From positions 17,382 through 81,381 of the forward strand of contig DATJPW010000012.1 of the NCBI GenBank assembly GCA_035506215.1: a DNA stretch of 64,000 nt, in the 5' to 3' direction. The notes below the pieces were generated by a model that was not told where the DNA came from, ran no database searches, and was given only the letters and a program-made list of their open reading frames with translations. Below, in pieces: positions 43,151 to 51,656 of the stretch; within the stretch, counting starts at the first letter, position 1, and each line of letters begins with the position of its first letter. Source of the stretch: DATJPW01 sp035506215. Its GTDB lineage: Bacteria > Desulfobacterota > Desulfomonilia > Desulfomonilales > Desulfomonilaceae. The translations under genes and the position numbers were made by a program.

Positions 43151-44536
43151 TTGAAGACCGATGTTGTGTTCGTCTGTAACGACTGCGGCAGACAGGTGAT
43201 CAAGTGGATGGGCCGCTGCCCCGGTTGCGGTCAATGGAATTCTCTGGTTGAAAGGGAAATTCCTTCATCTAAGGCGGCCGGTCTGCGCCACGTCATCGAA
43301 GAGGGTGGACAAGGTTCGATCCTTTCACTTTCGGAGATCCAAGGGGACCTGCACTCAAGGCTGAAAACCGGCATCGAGGAGCTTGATCGAGTGCTTGGCG
43401 GCGGGCTAGTTCTACGAAGTGTAGTTCTCGTTGGCGGCGATCCCGGGATCGGCAAGACCACGCTGCTGATGCAGGCATTGGGTCAAATGGCACTTGTCGG
43501 CGAAACAGTGCTTTACATTTCGGGTGAGGAATCTTCGGAGCAGCTAAGGCTCAGGGCGGAACGACTCGGAATTCTGTCCAAGAATTTCCTGGTATTGGTG
43601 GAAAACGATATCGACGCAATTATAGACAAATTGGCTGATACCGGCGCGTCCGCGCTGGTGTTGGACTCGGTTCAAGCCGTGTATAGCCGCTCTTTTGACA
43701 GTCAAGCCGGGGGTATCGCACAGGTCAGGCACGTGGCAGGAAAGATGTTGGAATTCGTCAAGAAAGGATCTGTAGCGTGTTTCATCGTGGGACACGTTAC
43801 CAAGGAAGGCAGTCTGGCAGGTCCGAAGGTGCTGGAACATATGGTGGACACGGTCCTTTACTTCGAGGGCGAACGGGGGCATCCGTATCGAATTCTTCGG
43901 GCCGTGAAGAACCGATTCGGGTCGGCCAGTGAAATCGGGGTGTTCGAGATGGGGGACTCCGGCCTGATTGGGGTGGCTAATCCGTCAGAGATCTTCCTCT
44001 CGGAACGACCGGAAGGGGTCTCGGGCTCCACCGTTACCGCCTTGGTGGAAGGATCCAGACCGATTCTGGCTGAAATTCAGGCTCTCGTCTCTGGTCCCGT
44101 CCCAGGACAAGGACGCCGCACATGTCTTGGGATCGATCCGCAACGATTGGCCTTAATGATAGCGGTAATTGAGAAGAAACTGGGGCTCACATTGAGCGAT
44201 CAGGACATATTCCTGAACGCCGTAGGTGGTGTCAGCGCGATCGAGCCTGCGGCCGACCTTGCCATCGCAGCGGCCTTGTTGTCCTCATTTAGCAATAGAA
44301 ATGTATTTTCCAAAATCCTCGTCTTCGGAGAAGTCGGGCTAGCCGGCGAGGTACGCCGAGTTTCCAGGGTCAGTGAACGGATAAATGAGGCAGCCAGACT
44401 CGGATTCAGTCGCGTGATCTGCCCTTCTTCATGTGTCGAGCCATTCACGTGGCCCCTGGAAGTGACTGGCGTCGGCATCTCTCGGATCGAGGAATTGCCT
44501 GACGCCCTATTCAATTCCAAGGCTCGTCAGCGATAA
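43151..44536 (+). CDS. radA: DNA repair protein RadA (Sms)
   Basis: RecA-like ATPase that promotes branch migration in recombinational repair. 461 residues: zinc finger CNDCGRQVIKWMGRCPGCGQW, Walker A GGDPGIGKTTLL, RadA motif VKNRFGSASEIGVFEM, and a C-terminal Lon-protease-like domain (FLNAVGGVSAIEPAADLAIAAAL, ILVFGEVGLAGEVR). I chose TTG 43151 because GGAG lies 8 bases upstream and it gives the family length; TTG 43079 would add 24 unconserved residues. Confidence 0.94.
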   Translation: MKTDVVFVCNDCGRQVIKWMGRCPGCGQWNSLVEREIPSSKAAGLRHVIEEGGQGSILSLSEIQGDLHSRLKTGIEELDRVLGGGLVLRSVVLVGGDPGIGKTTLLMQALGQMALVGETVLYISGEESSEQLRLRAERLGILSKNFLVLVENDIDAIIDKLADTGASALVLDSVQAVYSRSFDSQAGGIAQVRHVAGKMLEFVKKGSVACFIVGHVTKEGSLAGPKVLEHMVDTVLYFEGERGHPYRILRAVKNRFGSASEIGVFEMGDSGLIGVANPSEIFLSERPEGVSGSTVTALVEGSRPILAEIQALVSGPVPGQGRRTCLGIDPQRLALMIAVIEKKLGLTLSDQDIFLNAVGGVSAIEPAADLAIAAALLSSFSNRNVFSKILVFGEVGLAGEVRRVSRVSERINEAARLGFSRVICPSSCVEPFTWPLEVTGVGISRIEELPDALFNSKARQR

Positions 44537-44550
44537 GACCGGAGAAGCAA

Positions 44551-45111
44551 ATGGAACCTACAGCGATCGCTCTGGGCGCCAACATAAGAGCTTGTAGAAA
44601 CAAACGAAAGATGTCTCTCACCGAGTTATCGAGAAGAACGGGTATCGCGGCATCGAATTTAAGCTCGATGGAGCTGGGCAAATCATCGCCCACTTTGAGT
44701 ACTCTGGTGAAAATCGCCGCGGCCTTCAATATGAAGGCAGGCATGCTCCTCGATGAGGTCCTGTACAAGAACGTTGTGATGTGTCCTAAAGGAGAAGGAG
44801 AGAACCTAGCGACCGATTCTGACACGTTCTCGATGAGGCTCCTCACCTCGGAAGTCCCTCTGAATCGTATTGAATCATTGATTATCACTCTCAAGCCTTT
44901 GTCACAAACGACCCGTTCCGTCCACACCGCTTGCGATCGTTTTTTGTATTGTTTGTCTGGAGAGCCGAGAGTTTTCATCGGAGACGAGGCATACGTCGTG
45001 CGGGAGGGTGACAGTCTTTATGTGAGCCCTGAGGTTGAGATGCGATTCGAGAATCCCGGCAGCGGACAAGCTTCTGTTCTGGTTGTCAGCTTAACTGATC
45101 GAGGAGTCTGA
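44551..45111 (+). CDS. XRE-cupin transcriptional regulator
   Basis: 186 residues: N-terminal helix-turn-helix (ANIRACRNKRKMSLTELSRRTGIAASNLSSMELG, residues about 10-65) and a C-terminal cupin (RFLYCLSGEPRVFIGDEAYVVREGDSLYVSPEVEMRF). Similar proteins sense a small ligand or control amino-acid and polyamine genes. Starts 14 bases after radA, so it is co-transcribed at least in part. The target is unknown; the adjacent minus-strand DUF362/SDR genes are convergent and not an obvious regulon. Confidence 0.86.
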   Translation: MEPTAIALGANIRACRNKRKMSLTELSRRTGIAASNLSSMELGKSSPTLSTLVKIAAAFNMKAGMLLDEVLYKNVVMCPKGEGENLATDSDTFSMRLLTSEVPLNRIESLIITLKPLSQTTRSVHTACDRFLYCLSGEPRVFIGDEAYVVREGDSLYVSPEVEMRFENPGSGQASVLVVSLTDRGV

Positions 45112-45158
45112 CGGAGATCGAGGACGCGTGTGCGAGCCCGCGGCATCCAAGACAGCGA

Positions 45159-45173
45159 GGCGGGTCGCCCGCC
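45159..45173. terminator. Hairpin between convergent genes
   Basis: GGCGGG-TCG-CCCGCC sits in the 63-base gap between the XRE-cupin stop and the DUF362 stop. Without a T-tract it is only a possible bidirectional terminator. Confidence 0.35.
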
Positions 45174-45174
45174 A

Positions 45175-46104
45175 CTATCGAGCCCGAAAGCGTCTCATGT
45201 AGTGACCGACCATTTTGAACGGCCGGAAACTAATCGGGTAAAGATGCTTGGGAAATTTGAAATCTTTTCCGTCGAAAGACTCGGGGATCTCCAGCGGGTA
45301 GATAAGCTCTTCCGGTCTGGCTCCCGGCAGGTTGAGGTTCAGACACCTCTGCCATAAGGGTGCGTCTTTGGATTCAAGGCCGATGATAGACATCACTGCC
45401 GTGTCCAATGCCACTGCGGAGGAAGACGCCGCAACCAGTCCCATATGGTAGGGCTCTCCTTTGACCGGACCGTGCACATGCATGGCTGTTATCGCGTCCA
45501 TCACCGAGACTGTGGGAGGAAGCTGTTGTCTAATTTCAAGGATCATGTTTTCGAATCGACAGCCTCGATCACCGTGCAAAAAATGAAGAAACGGTTTCCC
45601 GATCCCCGTTACACAACCGTATACGTTCTTGACTGCGCCGGTGATACGCATCTGGTGATGTGCTTTTAGCTTTGGCACGCTCACGATGAGGTCATTTTCA
45701 AGGGCTACACGCGACATGGGTATCGTGCCGCCAAAGGAAAAGCGGACGAGCTTTGGCTGGTCGAGATTGACAATCGTGACCGGTAGATCGGCCAGGACTT
45801 CGGTCAGGCCGATTCTTTTCGCGATTTCAACAGCCTTTCCGAAAGTGGGCGAGTCTCCGACGCGGACTTCGGCTCCCAAATCAAGTAAATATTGGCAAAC
45901 GGCCCTTATGATCAAAGGATGCGTACAGGGCAGGTTATTCGGGGGCATGGGGGTTAACAGGTTTGGCTTCACCAAAACCCTGGTTTTCGGCCGAGGTCGA
46001 AGGCCGATGGCCTCAAGCACACAGCGGATCGTCTCGGTCAGGGTCGGGTCGCCATATTCAGCGCATTTGGCCAGGGCCACTATGATTGGGCGTTGATCAT
46101 TCAT
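45175..46104 (-). CDS. DUF362 domain protein
   Basis: 309 residues. VLVKPNLLTPMPPNNLPCTHPLIIRAVCQYL, VGDSPTFGKAVEIAKRIGL, IVSVPKLKAHHQMRITGAVKNVYGCV and VALDTAVMSIIG are typical of DUF362. Many family members end in a ferredoxin domain; this one ends at MRRFRAR without Cys clusters. Function unknown. Starts 3 bases after the SDR gene, so they form an operon. Confidence 0.85.
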   Translation of the reverse strand: MNDQRPIIVALAKCAEYGDPTLTETIRCVLEAIGLRPRPKTRVLVKPNLLTPMPPNNLPCTHPLIIRAVCQYLLDLGAEVRVGDSPTFGKAVEIAKRIGLTEVLADLPVTIVNLDQPKLVRFSFGGTIPMSRVALENDLIVSVPKLKAHHQMRITGAVKNVYGCVTGIGKPFLHFLHGDRGCRFENMILEIRQQLPPTVSVMDAITAMHVHGPVKGEPYHMGLVAASSSAVALDTAVMSIIGLESKDAPLWQRCLNLNLPGARPEELIYPLEIPESFDGKDFKFPKHLYPISFRPFKMVGHYMRRFRAR

Positions 46105-46107
46105 TCG

Positions 46108-46896
46108 CTACTTGAGTCGTGTAAAAAAAGTGACCAGGGAAGAGGGTGCTGCGGCCAGGAACCACGCCAGCGCCGGGTATGGGTAAGGAAAGATGAATTC
46201 CGACTTGTCTTTAGCGAGCTTCCGTTTGATGATGTTTGCAGCCCGATCTGCTTCAATACGGCCCGGCATACTGTAAAGATTGGCATCAGTCATCGGCGTC
46301 TTCACAAAGGCTGGTATCATCACTGAAACTGAGACGCCTTCACGTTTGACTCGGGCCCTTAGTCCCTGCCCGAAGATGCGGATCGCCGCTTTAGTAGCAC
46401 AATATGAGGGCGCGTGAGGAAAACCCCTTAGTCCGGCAAGCGAACTCATCAATGCAATCTGCCCCCGTTTGCGATCACGAAGACGAGGCAGAACGGGCAA
46501 CACGGTATTTAGCATTCCTTCCAGATTTACCGCAAAGACAGCCCTGATTTGATCAGCCGTTTCCTCTTCCACCAGATTGCCGTGAGAAATACCGGCATTG
46601 GCGATCACCAGATCGAGCGGGCTGATAGCGTCAGCTTCGGCAATCCAATCTTCCATGGCTGCTTTGTCCGTGACATCCACACGCGAGTTGTAGACTGTCG
46701 CGCCCAAATCGGTGCACTTTGGACATAAATTCTCGAATCCACCCGGGTCAGAGTCGCCCAGGAAAAGAGAGACTCCCGGCACTGCATACACCCTGGCGAG
46801 AGCGGAGCCGATCCCTCCTGCTGCACCGGTAATAAGAATAGCTTTAGGATCAATCATAATAAGTTCAGGTTTAGACTTGCTCACAGTGTTTGTCAA
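46108..46896 (-). CDS. Short-chain dehydrogenase/reductase
   Basis: 262 residues. Classical SDR: ILITGAAGGIGSALARVY (NAD(P)-binding Gly motif), VIANAGISHG (NAG motif), catalytic Ser in ALMSSLAG and YCATK (Tyr and Lys) about 14 residues later. A hydrophobic C-terminal helix (YPALAWFLAAAPSSLVTFF) suggests membrane association, as in DHRS7-like enzymes. The substrate is unknown. The start is uncertain: TTG 46896 or ATG 46857, the latter beginning MIDPKAILITG. Operon with DUF362. Confidence 0.87.
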   Translation of the reverse strand: MTNTVSKSKPELIMIDPKAILITGAAGGIGSALARVYAVPGVSLFLGDSDPGGFENLCPKCTDLGATVYNSRVDVTDKAAMEDWIAEADAISPLDLVIANAGISHGNLVEEETADQIRAVFAVNLEGMLNTVLPVLPRLRDRKRGQIALMSSLAGLRGFPHAPSYCATKAAIRIFGQGLRARVKREGVSVSVMIPAFVKTPMTDANLYSMPGRIEADRAANIIKRKLAKDKSEFIFPYPYPALAWFLAAAPSSLVTFFTRLK

Positions 46897-46925
46897 TCGA
46901 CGGGATCGTCAACAGGAATGATCGC

Positions 46926-47501
46926 TCACTCGAAGATCGACAGCAGCCATTTGCTGCCCCAGTCATAGCCGCCCTTTATAACTTCGCCGAATGTGATGCC
47001 CCCTTCCTGCAAGAGCATCATTTTGACAGTGTAAAACATTGATACCGCTTCCATATCGGTCCTCCCGGGAGACCACAGGTATTTGGCCCACCCTGCCAGG
47101 CCCAGCCCATAGAGCCCACAAACAAGCTGCCCAATTGCAAAGGCTCCACCAGCTATCTGCCCGAGGCCCAGCAAAAGGCCCATGACTATCTGACCGAAAG
47201 CGAGCAAGCCGACGGCAAACTGAGCAATGGTGAGTATGCCCACCCCGAATTGGGCTATGACGATTCCGCCGACAGCAAACTGTCCAATAGCCAATAGCCC
47301 CCTCGCGATCCTCAACTTTCCAAACTGGTCCCGGCCGTAAGAAATGCAAATCAAGGGGATCCCAAATACCGAGGTCCGAGTTTTCCATTCAAATCCGTAT
47401 GGAGAATGTTTGCCCGGACAGCGGACCGCTTCCTGTCCGCTGTCACTAAACAAAGGCCTGTCTGAAGGTATCTGGGATTCATGTACCTGGTGGTCCGTCA
47501 A
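46926..47501 (-). CDS. Membrane protein with six GQxxxG decapeptide repeats
   Basis: 191 residues, not a family I can name. A polar N-terminus (residues 1-70, with Cys30 and Cys52) is followed at residues 72-132 by six tandem units of about ten residues, pattern I-G/A-Q-F/I-x-x-G-h-h-h (IGQFAVGGIV, IAQFGVGILT, IAQFAVGLLA, then three more). A hydrophilic C-terminus follows (WSPGRTDMEAVSMFY to the end). The repeat part is long enough for two or three closely packed membrane helices or a Gly-zipper. TTG 47501 has GGAG about 8 bases upstream. Downstream of the lytic transglycosylase on the same strand (102-base gap). Confidence 0.65.
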   Translation of the reverse strand: MTDHQVHESQIPSDRPLFSDSGQEAVRCPGKHSPYGFEWKTRTSVFGIPLICISYGRDQFGKLRIARGLLAIGQFAVGGIVIAQFGVGILTIAQFAVGLLAFGQIVMGLLLGLGQIAGGAFAIGQLVCGLYGLGLAGWAKYLWSPGRTDMEAVSMFYTVKMMLLQEGGITFGEVIKGGYDWGSKWLLSIFE

Positions 47502-47603
47502 ACAAATTCTCCTGCTTGGCAGGTTTTCACAACGTGCCTTACTTTTGAAGTCGGAATGAACTATTATTACCGGCTGCTATTCGATAGGCAAGACCAAGCA
47601 CGA

Positions 47604-48665
47604 CTATTTTTTTGTGTAACCATGTGCCGCCAGTTGCGCGAGCAGCTTACTGCGCGTACCACGAGGCACATTTATACGATGTTCTATGGCGCGGCGACCC
47701 GATCGTGCCGGAAACACACCCTTTTCCGGTGAGATCTCCGTATTCAATGACCAGATAGCGCGTGGCGTAGTATCAAGAAGAGTGGCTATGGCAGCAAAAG
47801 AGAGGTCCTTTTGAAGACGAATCTTCTCTATCGTTTCAAACGCCACAGGCCCTCGGGGAGGAATCCTGACATCATAGAAATCGCGATTTTTGCTGATAAG
47901 CCATAAAGCTATCCATCGCGGGACGTACCGTTCGGTCTCCGGGGGAAGTGGGACGTCCCAGTAAGATGAAGCGCCAAACGCGTTCAACCTTTCCACCACT
48001 CTGGTAGGTCCCGCGTTGTAGGCCGCCGCGGTCAAGAACCAATCGTTGAAACCATCACGTTCCGGCTGACCGTTTAGACTTATTTTCTTTACCCTGTTCA
48101 ACCACGCCAGGTATTTGGCCGCTGAATGGGTAGAATTCGCCAGATCGGCTCGTTCATCCTTCCAGTCGGTAATATTCATGCGCCAGTCGTACTGCGGACA
48201 GCCGGAAGGGCCACAAACAGCCGTGGATTTAATGAATTGCCAGTACCCGTACGCCCCGGCAGAGGAGAGGGAGCGACTATTGTAACTGCTTTCAATCGCA
48301 GCGAGATATATGAATTCGACAGGTAAATCGTATTTCCTCAGAATCCTTTCTATCATCGGCCCCAATGAATCAGCACGAGCCAGCCAAACCAGCACGCGGG
48401 AGCGCCGATCCTGTAACAGGTAGTTGATTTCTTTAATAATTCTGTCACGAACGTCTTTACGCTGGATCGGGACTGACGTCTTCGCCATCACCAGGCCATT
48501 TCTTTCAACTTGCAACGGCAGTCCATAGCGAAATCCATCATGCATGGTCGCGAAATGGGCTACCGAGCAAGAACTTGAACAAATTCCGTCGGTCGGGAAC
48601 AGTGGTATGTCCACCGCGAATATCGCATACAAAACAACAATCCCCAATTTCAAGTAATCAGCCAA
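47604..48665 (-). CDS. Exported lytic murein transglycosylase, MltD/SLT type
   Basis: 353 residues. Signal peptide (LGIVVLYAIFAVDIPLFP), then an SLT domain: catalytic Glu in YLAAIESSYNSRSLSSAGAYGYWQFI, then DERADLANSTHSAAKYLAWL and TAAAYNAGPTRVVERL. A C-terminal LysM-like stretch is weak (LSFAAIATLLDTTPRAIWSLN). Cleaves peptidoglycan between MurNAc and GlcNAc. TTG 48665 with GGAAGAA upstream, only 12 bases after the S24 repressor stop, so the two are probably one transcript. Confidence 0.88.
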   Translation of the reverse strand: MADYLKLGIVVLYAIFAVDIPLFPTDGICSSSCSVAHFATMHDGFRYGLPLQVERNGLVMAKTSVPIQRKDVRDRIIKEINYLLQDRRSRVLVWLARADSLGPMIERILRKYDLPVEFIYLAAIESSYNSRSLSSAGAYGYWQFIKSTAVCGPSGCPQYDWRMNITDWKDERADLANSTHSAAKYLAWLNRVKKISLNGQPERDGFNDWFLTAAAYNAGPTRVVERLNAFGASSYWDVPLPPETERYVPRWIALWLISKNRDFYDVRIPPRGPVAFETIEKIRLQKDLSFAAIATLLDTTPRAIWSLNTEISPEKGVFPARSGRRAIEHRINVPRGTRSKLLAQLAAHGYTKK

Positions 48666-48677
48666 TTCGTTCTTCCG

Positions 48678-49724
48678 TTAGAATTTCAGGGCAATGACCC
48701 GTTCGAGTAACATGAGATCGCTCTGATTAAGGACTATATTTTTGTAGAGCGGGTTCATGGATTTAAGGATCAAACTATCGCCCGCGAATTCGACCTTCTT
48801 AACGAAGGCCCGGCCGCCTTTCCTATCCTTGAAGATTACCAGATCTCCATCTTTAACCTCTTCCCAGGACTCAGGCTTTATGAAAAGGAGAGCGCCGTCA
48901 CCGAAGAATTCTCGCAGACTATCCCCACGAACCTTTACGCAATACAGAGCTTGACCCAGCGCAGGGTCAACACCAGGCGGGATCTCAACCTGATCGAACC
49001 CTTCACCCGCGGCAAATCCGCCGTCTGTATACTCGAATCCCTTGCCCGCGCTGACATGCCCCACCACAGGAACTGTTCTCGGATAGGTCAGCCCCGGCGT
49101 CCCATCCAGAATGCCCCTAACCCGCTCTATGGCACGAAGGATTTCGCCCGATTCCGAAAAAAGCCTTACGTCGTCCGACTCAGGGTCCCAGACCCAGGAA
49201 AAGGCATGTAAACCAAAAAAGCCCACCAGTTCACCTTCCACGAACTCTCTGTCAGCCCTCGCTCTAATACACAGGTTTCTGAATCGCGTGGCGCCATAAG
49301 CTCGACTCTCCCCGTCTTCCTCTTGGAGAGCAAGGTATATCTGAACCAGCGCGTGAATAGCTCGGTTTTCCGCGGGATGGAGCGCCATAGCCCTTATCTC
49401 TTCGACGAGTTCTTTTTGCTTAATCTTGAGGGACCCAATGAGCAGCTCCCTCATCGCGCGGAATTTCGGATTCGGCCGCGGCGGGACACGATGTAGCTCG
49501 AAACGAACCATGTCCAAGATATCATCCTCAGGGCTATCAAGAAATCGGCACCACGTTTTCAGCGCGGACCGATACTTGACCCTGCTCAGGTCCGGCGGAT
49601 TCTTCTTTCTATTCATAATTTGGGAAACGTAAGCGGGTGACACCCCGAGTTCTGCGGCCAAAGCTTTCTGGCTTCTGCCCAGTTGCCTCATTCTCAGTTT
49701 TGCGTATTCTCCGAACGTGGTCAT
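48678..49724 (-). CDS. XRE-S24 autocleaving repressor (CI/LexA-like)
   Basis: 348 residues. N-terminal helix-turn-helix (RSQKALAAELGVSPAYVSQIMNRKK), a long helical middle of about 170 residues, and a C-terminal S24 domain. The cleavage-type site is GHVSAGKGFEY, catalytic Ser in VKVRGDSLREF, catalytic Lys in GRAFVKKVEF. It should bind DNA as a dimer and be inactivated by RecA-type stress or another trigger. No phage genes surround it. Its own promoter carries a palindrome (49735-49751), implying autorepression. The lytic transglycosylase follows 12 bases after its stop. Confidence 0.86.
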   Translation of the reverse strand: MTTFGEYAKLRMRQLGRSQKALAAELGVSPAYVSQIMNRKKNPPDLSRVKYRSALKTWCRFLDSPEDDILDMVRFELHRVPPRPNPKFRAMRELLIGSLKIKQKELVEEIRAMALHPAENRAIHALVQIYLALQEEDGESRAYGATRFRNLCIRARADREFVEGELVGFFGLHAFSWVWDPESDDVRLFSESGEILRAIERVRGILDGTPGLTYPRTVPVVGHVSAGKGFEYTDGGFAAGEGFDQVEIPPGVDPALGQALYCVKVRGDSLREFFGDGALLFIKPESWEEVKDGDLVIFKDRKGGRAFVKKVEFAGDSLILKSMNPLYKNIVLNQSDLMLLERVIALKF

Positions 49725-49731
49725 TATAGCT

Positions 49732-49759
49732 AATATAACCGAAACGGTTATTACTTCAA
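49732..49759 (-). promoter_or_regulatory. Promoter of the S24 repressor, probably leaderless mRNA
   Basis: Minus strand: TTGAAG (49754-49759), 16-base spacer, TATATT (49732-49737, 5 of 6). The expected start of transcription, about 7 bases on, falls at about 49725, next to the ATG at 49724-49722. No ribosome site is seen, which fits a leaderless message. Confidence 0.6.
49735..49751. promoter_or_regulatory. Operator-like palindrome ATAACCG-AAA-CGGTTAT
   Basis: A perfect 7+3+7 inverted repeat that lies in the spacer and half of the -10 box of the S24 repressor promoter, 10 bases before its start codon. This is the position expected for an autoregulatory operator of a CI-type repressor. Confidence 0.65.
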
Positions 49760-49892
49760 GATTCTTAACTTACTACAATATCATGCGATATACCGCACTG
49801 AGCGCGAGTTCAAATAATGAAATTCTAGGGACCACAAAATTAACTGTCAAGGGAAATTGTGCACGAGATTCCAGCATTCGGTTGCATTAGTA

Positions 49893-49977
49893 GGCACCGG
49901 TCCCGCGTTTCGCGTTCTGCGCGGGACGAGATGCCTGTGCGCCACAAACAAATGGGTCGGCAGGGGGACTCCGACCC
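49893..49977. repeat. Two REP-like palindromes
   Basis: First: GGCA...GTCCCGCG (49893-49907) pairing with CGCGGGAC...TGCC (49920-49935). Second: GGGTCGG (49954-49960) pairing with CCGACCC (49971-49977). They lie between the S24 repressor promoter and the terminator of the porin-like gene; this 415-base interval contains no convincing gene. Confidence 0.65.
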
Positions 49978-50072
49978 CTACCAGATTATAGCCCGCGCCG
50001 AACTGCGATCCGAAGTCCGGAGTGACGAAGGGAGGAGTGTTTCGTTGCGCTCGCGATGGTGCCGATCTCCCC

Positions 50073-50106
50073 AAAAGAAAAACCCGCGGGCAGTGTCTCC
50101 CGCGGG
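50073..50106 (-). terminator. Intrinsic terminator of the porin-like gene
   Basis: Minus strand: CCCGCGGG (50106-50099), 8-base loop, CCCGCGGG (50090-50083), then TTTTTCTTTT. A perfect 8-bp GC stem plus U-tract, about 33 bases after the stop codon of the gene at 50140. Confidence 0.85.
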
Positions 50107-50139
50107 GTCGGTTCTTGCCAAGAGGCTTTGGTAACAGGT

Positions 50140-51105
50140 TCAGAACTGTAAGGAGAAATCGAGGTACATCCCTTCTACATCGACATCGACATATAGCCGA
50201 TTTCGATTTCCATCGAGCCTCCACTGCTTGTAACCGGCTTTGATACCTGCATCGACGTTCCTGCTGATCGGCGGAGCTACGCCTGCCCCAACATCCCATG
50301 TGGACAATCCCAGCCCGGCGAAACTCATCCAACTGAACCTGCCTTCCAAGTACGGCTTGAACCAGGAAAAATAGCCGGTGTTCGTAGGTTCATAACGAAT
50401 ATGTGCCCCAATGGCCGGTTCGAGCATTGTCTGAGAAAAGTCCGCGGCCGCCGCCCCATCTTTGCTGACCCTCTGAGTCCATTTCATTATGTGAAGATCT
50501 GCGTTAGGCCCGAACACAATGTCCCGTCCGAAAGATACATCATAATCAGCCCCAATGATAAAGGACGTTATGTTCAGTTCACTCTGAATTGCGTCATCCT
50601 TCTTGAGAAGCAGCCCCGCAAAATTGCCGTCCGCGGAGACATGACCGGGTCCTCCCCAAGTCCATGGCGCGTAATCCAGGCGCAGAGTAATCTTGTCCCA
50701 CACCTTCAGGTGGGAATAAAACTCCCACAGAGTGGCTTCAGTCGGAATTCTCAAGTGCCCGGCAAGATTGAGGTATGTACCCTCCCCACCTCGGTTGATC
50801 GCTTTGGTAAAGCCGGTGAGAGTACCAAAAAAGGGCCGCATCCCGAGAGCAAATGCGTAGCCCCTCTTGGGACAAAGGATCTCTCGACGTGCCTGGCCTG
50901 CCGCTACTTCCCAGTCACCGGCCCATTTCCCCGATTCCGCGGCTGTGTTTTCGACTCTGGCATCGGATGGATTAGCTCCCGAAACCCTGACCTTGATCGG
51001 ATACCGGTATTGATTCTCCCACGCGCTCGCCCAACCCGTTGCCAGCAGAAAAACGACCAGGGTCATCGAAGCCCAGGGAGTTCTCATCGGGCCCCTTGCT
51101 TCCAT
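50140..51105 (-). CDS. Outer-membrane beta-barrel (porin-like) protein
   Basis: 321 residues. Signal peptide (TPWASMTLVVFLLATGWASAW), then alternating amphipathic strands (ATLWEFYSHLKVWDKITLRLDYAPW, ELNITSFIIGADYDVSFG, AHIRYEPTNTGYFSWFKPYLEGRFSW). It ends VEGMYLDFSLQF, with the C-terminal Phe that the BAM machinery recognises. About 10-12 strands could fit. Function unknown, possibly a small porin. ATG 51105 is chosen because GGAGG lies 8 bases upstream; the frame stays open to 51309 but that extension is unlike protein. Followed by a strong terminator. Confidence 0.8.
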   Translation of the reverse strand: MEARGPMRTPWASMTLVVFLLATGWASAWENQYRYPIKVRVSGANPSDARVENTAAESGKWAGDWEVAAGQARREILCPKRGYAFALGMRPFFGTLTGFTKAINRGGEGTYLNLAGHLRIPTEATLWEFYSHLKVWDKITLRLDYAPWTWGGPGHVSADGNFAGLLLKKDDAIQSELNITSFIIGADYDVSFGRDIVFGPNADLHIMKWTQRVSKDGAAAADFSQTMLEPAIGAHIRYEPTNTGYFSWFKPYLEGRFSWMSFAGLGLSTWDVGAGVAPPISRNVDAGIKAGYKQWRLDGNRNRLYVDVDVEGMYLDFSLQF

Positions 51106-51309
51106 AAGGATACCTCCAAAAGGTTCCGAACCGGAGTGTCTGGCCCCTGCTGTAAACAACTCACCGCAATTTCTGCCAAAGGGATCGACCTTTCCCCGGA
51201 ACGCACCGGATTTTCCCGCTGGATCGAGTACCCGCGATTGCGGGCTCTCGCATGATGCTCCTGCACACCTACTCCAAACGGCAGGAAAAGTCAAGAGTTT
51301 TATGACCAA

Positions 51310-51656
51310 TAATGCTCAATATGTTGGGGTATTATATCAAATATCTTAAGTTATAGTTTATAATTATCTGTAATCATCCTAATAATTGACCAAATACAAT
51401 TTTCAATTTATTAGCACGGCGTCTGATTCTAAATTAAGCATTATATCACACCAAGTTATTCGGTTTAGCTGGAAATGGACTTAAAACCTCAATGGAACGA
51501 GAGGATGCCGCCCGCTCGTGATTGCGGTTGCTGAATCGTCAGATCAGAGCGCTCGTTGAAGCGCGCGCACCGTATCACTCGAGCGTGCAGAGGTTTCGCA
51601 ACCGGCTGTAAATCGGGAGCACCGAGAAATTCGCTTACCGAGTCTACGACGTCTAA
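51310..51656. other. A+T-rich intergenic region between the porin-like gene and mnmE
   Basis: 347 bases. Positions 51300-51460 are strikingly A+T-rich (TTATATCAAATATCTTAAG and similar), the rest average. No gene, repeat or clear promoter pair is seen. It may be the upstream regulatory region of the porin-like gene. Confidence 0.45.

Noticed and set aside
46926..49724. Prophage or phage remnant around the S24 repressor and lytic transglycosylase
   Set aside because: No integrase, structural, replication or attachment sequences. The transglycosylase is of cellular MltD/SLT type with a signal peptide.
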